Assembly (NCBI GenBank): GCA_944321635.1
Contig: CALULY010000020.1
Location: forward strand, 1-43,615
Source: an uncultured Bacteroidaceae bacterium
Lineage (GTDB): Bacteria > Bacteroidota > Bacteroidia > Bacteroidales > Bacteroidaceae
Length of the DNA: 43,615 bases
Direction of reading: 5' to 3'
In this document: piece after piece, positions 40,847 through 43,615 of the stretch
Layout: each line of letters starts with the position of its first letter
Position numbering within the stretch: position 1 is the first letter of the stretch
Notes under the pieces: model-generated
What the model was told of the DNA's origin: nothing
The model's database searches: none
The model's input: only the letters and a program-made list of their open reading frames with translations
Made by a program: the position numbers and the translations under genes

Positions 40847-41809
40847 ATGAACAAAACATCGAGACTGCTCCTCGCCGCACTGCTGGCCGCCGTGCCGGCA
40901 CTGCTCTTCCCGCAAGAAAGGGAAGAGATGCTCAACTGCGGCAACATGGACCAATGGCTTATCAGGGAGATTGACGAGTCGTTTGTGATAGGAGGCAACA
41001 CCAGGACACTGCACGAGATCGCCCCCTACCAGCTCGTCAAAGGCGACCGCCCTTATACATTCAACACCAAATCGCCCTGGGGCACATCAAACGTCATGGC
41101 CAAAGTCGCAGGCATCGTCAAATGCAGCGCGTCCGTCTTCCCCGAAGTCCGTGGCAAAGGCAAATGTGCACGCCTTGAGACACTTGTCGAGTCAGTCAAA
41201 GTGCTCGGGGTCGTTGACATCACAGTCCTTGCAGCAGGCAGCGCGTTCCTTGGAGGTGTGGACGAACCGATACGCAACACCAAGAACCCGCTCGGCAAAC
41301 TCATGATGGGCGTGCCTTTCACCAAGAAACCCAAGGCACTCCGTTTCGACTACAAGGCTAAACTGACAGGAGAGCCTAACAGGGAGAAGATAACAGGATT
41401 CGGCAAAGACAAGGTCATCGCGGGCAAAGACTACCCCGAAGTCTACATGGTACTCCAAAAACGTTGGGAAGACGAGGAAGGCAACATCTACGCCAAACGC
41501 ATTGCAACCTTGTCCCACCGCTTCACGGCATCGACAGCCGACTGGGTGGACAACTACACACTCGACCTGGAGTATGGCGACATCTCATCACGCCAAGGCT
41601 TGAACGAGATCGAGAGGCTCACCACCAACAACCCCTACTACGCCAAAAACAGCAAGGGAGAAGTCAAGCCCATACAGGAAGTCGGCTGGGGCACACCCGA
41701 TGACACCCCGACACACGTCATCTTGCGCTTTTCGTCAAGCCACGGAGGCGCATACGTCGGCTCGCCAGGCAACACACTCTGGATAGACAACGTGCGCTTC
41801 GTCTACTGA
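40847..41809 (+). CDS. Secreted PCMD-like beta-sandwich protein
   Basis: The 320-residue product has a signal peptide (MNKTSRLLLAALLAAVPALL, then FPQ) and a beta-rich body ending in GNTLWIDNVRFVY. The LWIDNVRF ending, the internal SPWGTSNVMAKVAG and the PKALRFDYKAKLTG segments resemble the PCMD (putative carbohydrate metabolism domain) proteins of Bacteroidota, which are beta-sandwiches of unproven function. No catalytic residues are evident. It lies 17 bases after the sulfotransferase gene and only one base before ruvX, so it is part of the operon and may bind or present the sulfated product; that is inference. Confidence 0.65.
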   Translation: MNKTSRLLLAALLAAVPALLFPQEREEMLNCGNMDQWLIREIDESFVIGGNTRTLHEIAPYQLVKGDRPYTFNTKSPWGTSNVMAKVAGIVKCSASVFPEVRGKGKCARLETLVESVKVLGVVDITVLAAGSAFLGGVDEPIRNTKNPLGKLMMGVPFTKKPKALRFDYKAKLTGEPNREKITGFGKDKVIAGKDYPEVYMVLQKRWEDEEGNIYAKRIATLSHRFTASTADWVDNYTLDLEYGDISSRQGLNEIERLTTNNPYYAKNSKGEVKPIQEVGWGTPDDTPTHVILRFSSSHGGAYVGSPGNTLWIDNVRFVY

Positions 41810-41810
41810 A

Positions 41811-42239
41811 ATGGGCAGGATACTGGCAGTTGACTACGGCCGCAAACGCGTCGGGCTGGCGGTCACAGACCCCATGCAGATAGTGCCGCACGGCCTTACG
41901 ACCGTCCGGGCCTGCGACGCAGCCGACTTCATCACCAAGTATGTCGAAAGCGAGAACGTCGAGCGTGTGATCATCGGCCTCCCCCGCCAGATGTCCGGCC
42001 AGCTGTCAGAGAGCGTCAACTACATCCGCCCCTTTGCCAACAAGCTGAAGACAATGGTGCAAGTCCCCGTCGAGTTCGTTGACGAGCGGTTCACATCCGT
42101 CCTCGCACACAGGACAATGCTTGACGCAGGCCTGAAGAAGAAAGACCGCCAGAACAAGGCACTGGTCGATGAAATCAGCGCTACGATAATCCTCCAGTCA
42201 TATCTGGAAAACAGGTCGTCAGTGACCGAAATAATTTGA
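41811..42239 (+). CDS. ruvX: Putative pre-16S rRNA nuclease / Holliday-junction resolvase-like YqgF
   Basis: The 142-residue RNase H-fold product begins MGRILAVDYGRKRVGLAVTD with the conserved first acidic residue D7, and has IIGLPRQMSGQLSES and VEFVDERFTSVLA. The YqgF family processes the 5' end of 16S rRNA in E. coli; resolvase activity was the original proposal. It begins one base after the PCMD-like stop and is followed after 20 bases by def. Confidence 0.93.
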   Translation: MGRILAVDYGRKRVGLAVTDPMQIVPHGLTTVRACDAADFITKYVESENVERVIIGLPRQMSGQLSESVNYIRPFANKLKTMVQVPVEFVDERFTSVLAHRTMLDAGLKKKDRQNKALVDEISATIILQSYLENRSSVTEII

Positions 42240-42259
42240 GCAACTTACAATCAAACATT

Positions 42260-42817
42260 ATGATACTACCGATTTATTTATACGGGCAACCAGTCCTGCG
42301 TGATGTGGCAAAGGACATCGATGCCACCTATCCGGAACTCAAGAAGCTGGTAGCCGACATGTACGAGACAATGGATAACGCCGACGGCGTCGGTCTCGCC
42401 GCACCGCAAGTGGGATTGCCCATCCGGGTAGTGGTCGTCAATCTCGACGTGCTGTCAGACTCCATGCCCGAGTACAAGGACTTCCGCCGCACCTACATCA
42501 ACGCCCACATCATCGAGACGGGCGAAGAGACAGTGAGCATGGAGGAGGGATGCCTGAGCCTGCCTGGCATACATGAGAATGTCAAACGCCCGACCAAGAT
42601 ACACGTCCGCTACATGGACGAGGACTTCAACGAGCATGATGAGTGGGTCGAGGGCTATCTTGCGAGGGTCATGCAGCATGAGTTCGACCATCTCGACGGC
42701 CATGTGTTCGTTGACCGCATCTCCCCCCTGCGCCGCCAGATGAACAAACGCAAGCTCACCGCAATGGTCGAGGGCAAGACACGTTGCGACTACAAAGTCA
42801 AGTCTTACAAGAAATGA
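42260..42817 (+). CDS. def: Peptide deformylase
   Basis: Def removes the formyl group from nascent N-terminal methionine. The 185-residue product has all three family motifs: GVGLAAPQ (43-50), EGCLSLP (96-102) with metal ligand C98, and QHEFDH (139-144) with H140, E141 and H144. The start at 42260 is preferred; an upstream alternative start at 42236 would add eight residues and overlap ruvX. A strong terminator follows at 42850. Confidence 0.96.
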   Translation: MILPIYLYGQPVLRDVAKDIDATYPELKKLVADMYETMDNADGVGLAAPQVGLPIRVVVVNLDVLSDSMPEYKDFRRTYINAHIIETGEETVSMEEGCLSLPGIHENVKRPTKIHVRYMDEDFNEHDEWVEGYLARVMQHEFDHLDGHVFVDRISPLRRQMNKRKLTAMVEGKTRCDYKVKSYKK

Positions 42818-42849
42818 ATCCGGCGCGTCGGCGCAACGCGCAAATACCT

Positions 42850-42888
42850 GCGGGCATGGGGACATCAAGTCCCCATGCCCGCTTTTTT
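42850..42888 (+). terminator. Strong terminator of the cysQ-def operon
   Basis: GCGGGCATGGGGAC and GTCCCCATGCCCGC form a perfect 14-base stem with loop ATCAA, followed by six T. Confidence 0.9.
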
Positions 42889-42944
42889 CCCATCTCACCC
42901 AGCGTGCCGCGGCGACAGCATCAGGGAGCGTGCCCGCATGGTGC

Positions 42945-43009
42945 TTTGTAAGTCACACTTACAAGGGTTGTAACCGGCATTAACAAAGTTTGTAAGTCGC
43001 ACTTACAAA
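42945..43009. repeat. TTGTAA dyad array, three units, 22-base period (copy 3)
   Basis: Dyads TTGTAAGTCACACTTACAA, TTGTAACCGGCATTAACAA and TTGTAAGTCGCACTTACAA begin at 42946, 42968 and 42990, exactly 22 bases apart, followed by AGCACCCCACG as after copy 1. The array lies between def and the leftward tRNA genes. The rest of the gap 42818-43224 holds the operon terminator; no gene is seen. Confidence 0.85.
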
Positions 43010-43224
43010 GCACCCCACGCCAGCGATGTCCTGGCAACTGGGATCGTCATCGGTGTGTTGCCTGCAAAACCCAGCCAATTGCCAGGCAGACGCTGGGGAC
43101 AACGTTCCAAAGTCATCCTTGGCATCGCCATCAATCACGGTAGGATGCAAGAAAAACGGCAGCCAACCATTGTGTTGACTGCCGTCGTAATCATCTAATA
43201 GACCGTTGGACTTGTCCCTTGATG

Positions 43225-43299
43225 TGGGCGCTGAGGGATTCGAACCCCCGACCCTCTGCTTGTAAGGCAGACGCTCTGAACCAGCTGAGCTAAGCGCCC
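43225..43299 (-). tRNA. tRNA-Val (anticodon UAC)
   Basis: The minus strand folds as a 75-base cloverleaf: acceptor GGGCGC/GCGCCC, D-arm TAGCTCAGCTGGTTCAGAGC, anticodon stem TCTGC/GCAGA around loop CTTACAA (anticodon TAC), T-arm GGGGGTTCGAATCCC. CCA is not encoded. Confidence 0.95.
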
Positions 43300-43332
43300 G
43301 ATGGATTGTGTGCCGCGACTTCATCGTTTTGG

Positions 43333-43407
43333 TGGGCATTGACGGATTCGAACCGCCGACCCCTTGTCTGTCAGACAAGTGCTCTGAACCAGCTGAGCTA
43401 AATGCCC
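43333..43407 (-). tRNA. tRNA-Val (anticodon GAC)
   Basis: A 75-base cloverleaf with acceptor GGGCAT/ATGCCC, the same D-arm as its neighbours, and anticodon stem CTTGT/ACAAG around loop CTGACAG. The anticodon is GAC (valine), easily confused with GTC (aspartate). CCA is not encoded. Confidence 0.92.
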
Positions 43408-43433
43408 GTCGCTTTGCGTTTTATCCTTCGGTG

Positions 43434-43508
43434 TGGGCGCTGAGGGATTCGAACCCCCGACCCTCTGCTTGTAAGGCAGACGCTCTGAACCAGCTGAGCT
43501 AAGCGCCC
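43434..43508 (-). tRNA. tRNA-Val (anticodon UAC), second copy
   Basis: Identical over 75 bases to the tRNA at 43225-43299, with anticodon loop CTTACAA. Confidence 0.95.
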
Positions 43509-43542
43509 GAAGTATTCGGTCTTGAGCTTGATGTCATTGGTG

Positions 43543-43615
43543 TGGGCGCTGAGGGATTCGAACCCCCGACCCTCTGCTTGTAAGGCAGACGCTCTGAACC
43601 AGCTGAGCTAAGCGC
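43543..43615 (-). tRNA. tRNA-Val (anticodon UAC), third copy, cut by window end
   Basis: Identical to the first copy as far as it goes; the first two bases of the acceptor stem lie beyond the window. The gene order suggests that the cluster may continue. Confidence 0.9.

Noticed and set aside
42980..43378. Leftward 132-residue open frame with GGSNPS repeats
   Set aside because: The repeated GGSNPSxPT segments are translated T-arms of the tRNA-Val genes, a well-known annotation artefact.

Overview
The window is a GC-rich chromosomal segment of a Gram-negative Bacteroidota bacterium, most likely order Bacteroidales; a Muribaculaceae- or Barnesiella-like gut lineage is my guess from GC and gene content, not proven. 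Supporting signs are TAnnTTTG-type -7 boxes at the Bacteroidota position in front of many genes, A-rich leaders in place of Shine-Dalgarno sequences, a TonB-dependent receptor, PorT-like outer-membrane barrels, a BspA-like leucine-rich repeat lipoprotein, a PCMD-like protein, an imelysin/di-heme lipoprotein pair and a Kdo transferase.

Layout. 1-2640: start of a leftward methyltransferase-like gene and a rightward TonB-dependent receptor. 2860-7084: leftward rlmH, a TPR protein, waaA(kdtA) and gltX. 7776-9485: a leftward AAA+ ATPase. 9590-12310: a tight leftward operon of nitroreductase, small membrane protein, Rossmann-like DUF2520 protein, a degenerate KdsC-like HAD protein and Maf. 13004-19111: rightward purM-prfA-pyrF housekeeping genes, interrupted on both sides of prfA by AT-richer defence genes: a HARE-HTH/nuclease (HrgA-like) gene, then a beta-class DNA methyltransferase with an SNase-like tail overlapping an MjaI-family restriction endonuclease. 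19230-26197: a zinc alcohol dehydrogenase, a frameshifted TolB-like propeller gene, two outer-membrane barrels (one with a 10-base G tract in its signal peptide), small redox genes including a 55-residue ferredoxin, and an LRR lipoprotein. 26308-33097: a leftward outer-membrane protein / imelysin / di-heme cytochrome / CcsBA group, probably iron-related. 33962-42817: a long rightward operon for sulfate activation and sulfation (cysQ, SLC13 transporter, cysC, cysD, cysN, sulfotransferase, PCMD-like protein) running into ruvX and def. 43225-43615: four leftward tRNA-Val genes, the last cut by the window end.

The sulfation operon makes biochemical sense on its own: the transporter brings in sulfate, CysDN makes APS, CysC makes PAPS, the sulfotransferase transfers the sulfonate to an unknown acceptor, and CysQ removes the PAP by-product. 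No PAPS or sulfite reductase is present, so the cluster looks devoted to sulfation rather than to cysteine synthesis.

The least expected signal is non-coding. Two unrelated families of intergenic repeats, each with three copies here, are built on an almost exact 22-base period (two helical turns). One family (about 7321-7514, 12484-12655, 33371-33610) has four inward-facing AAAGTT modules on each side of an AT-rich core of one, two or four 21-base units. The other (2675-2740, 28664-28707, 42945-43009) is two or three 19-base dyads of the form TTGTAA-N7-TTACAA. I do not recognise either family from the literature.
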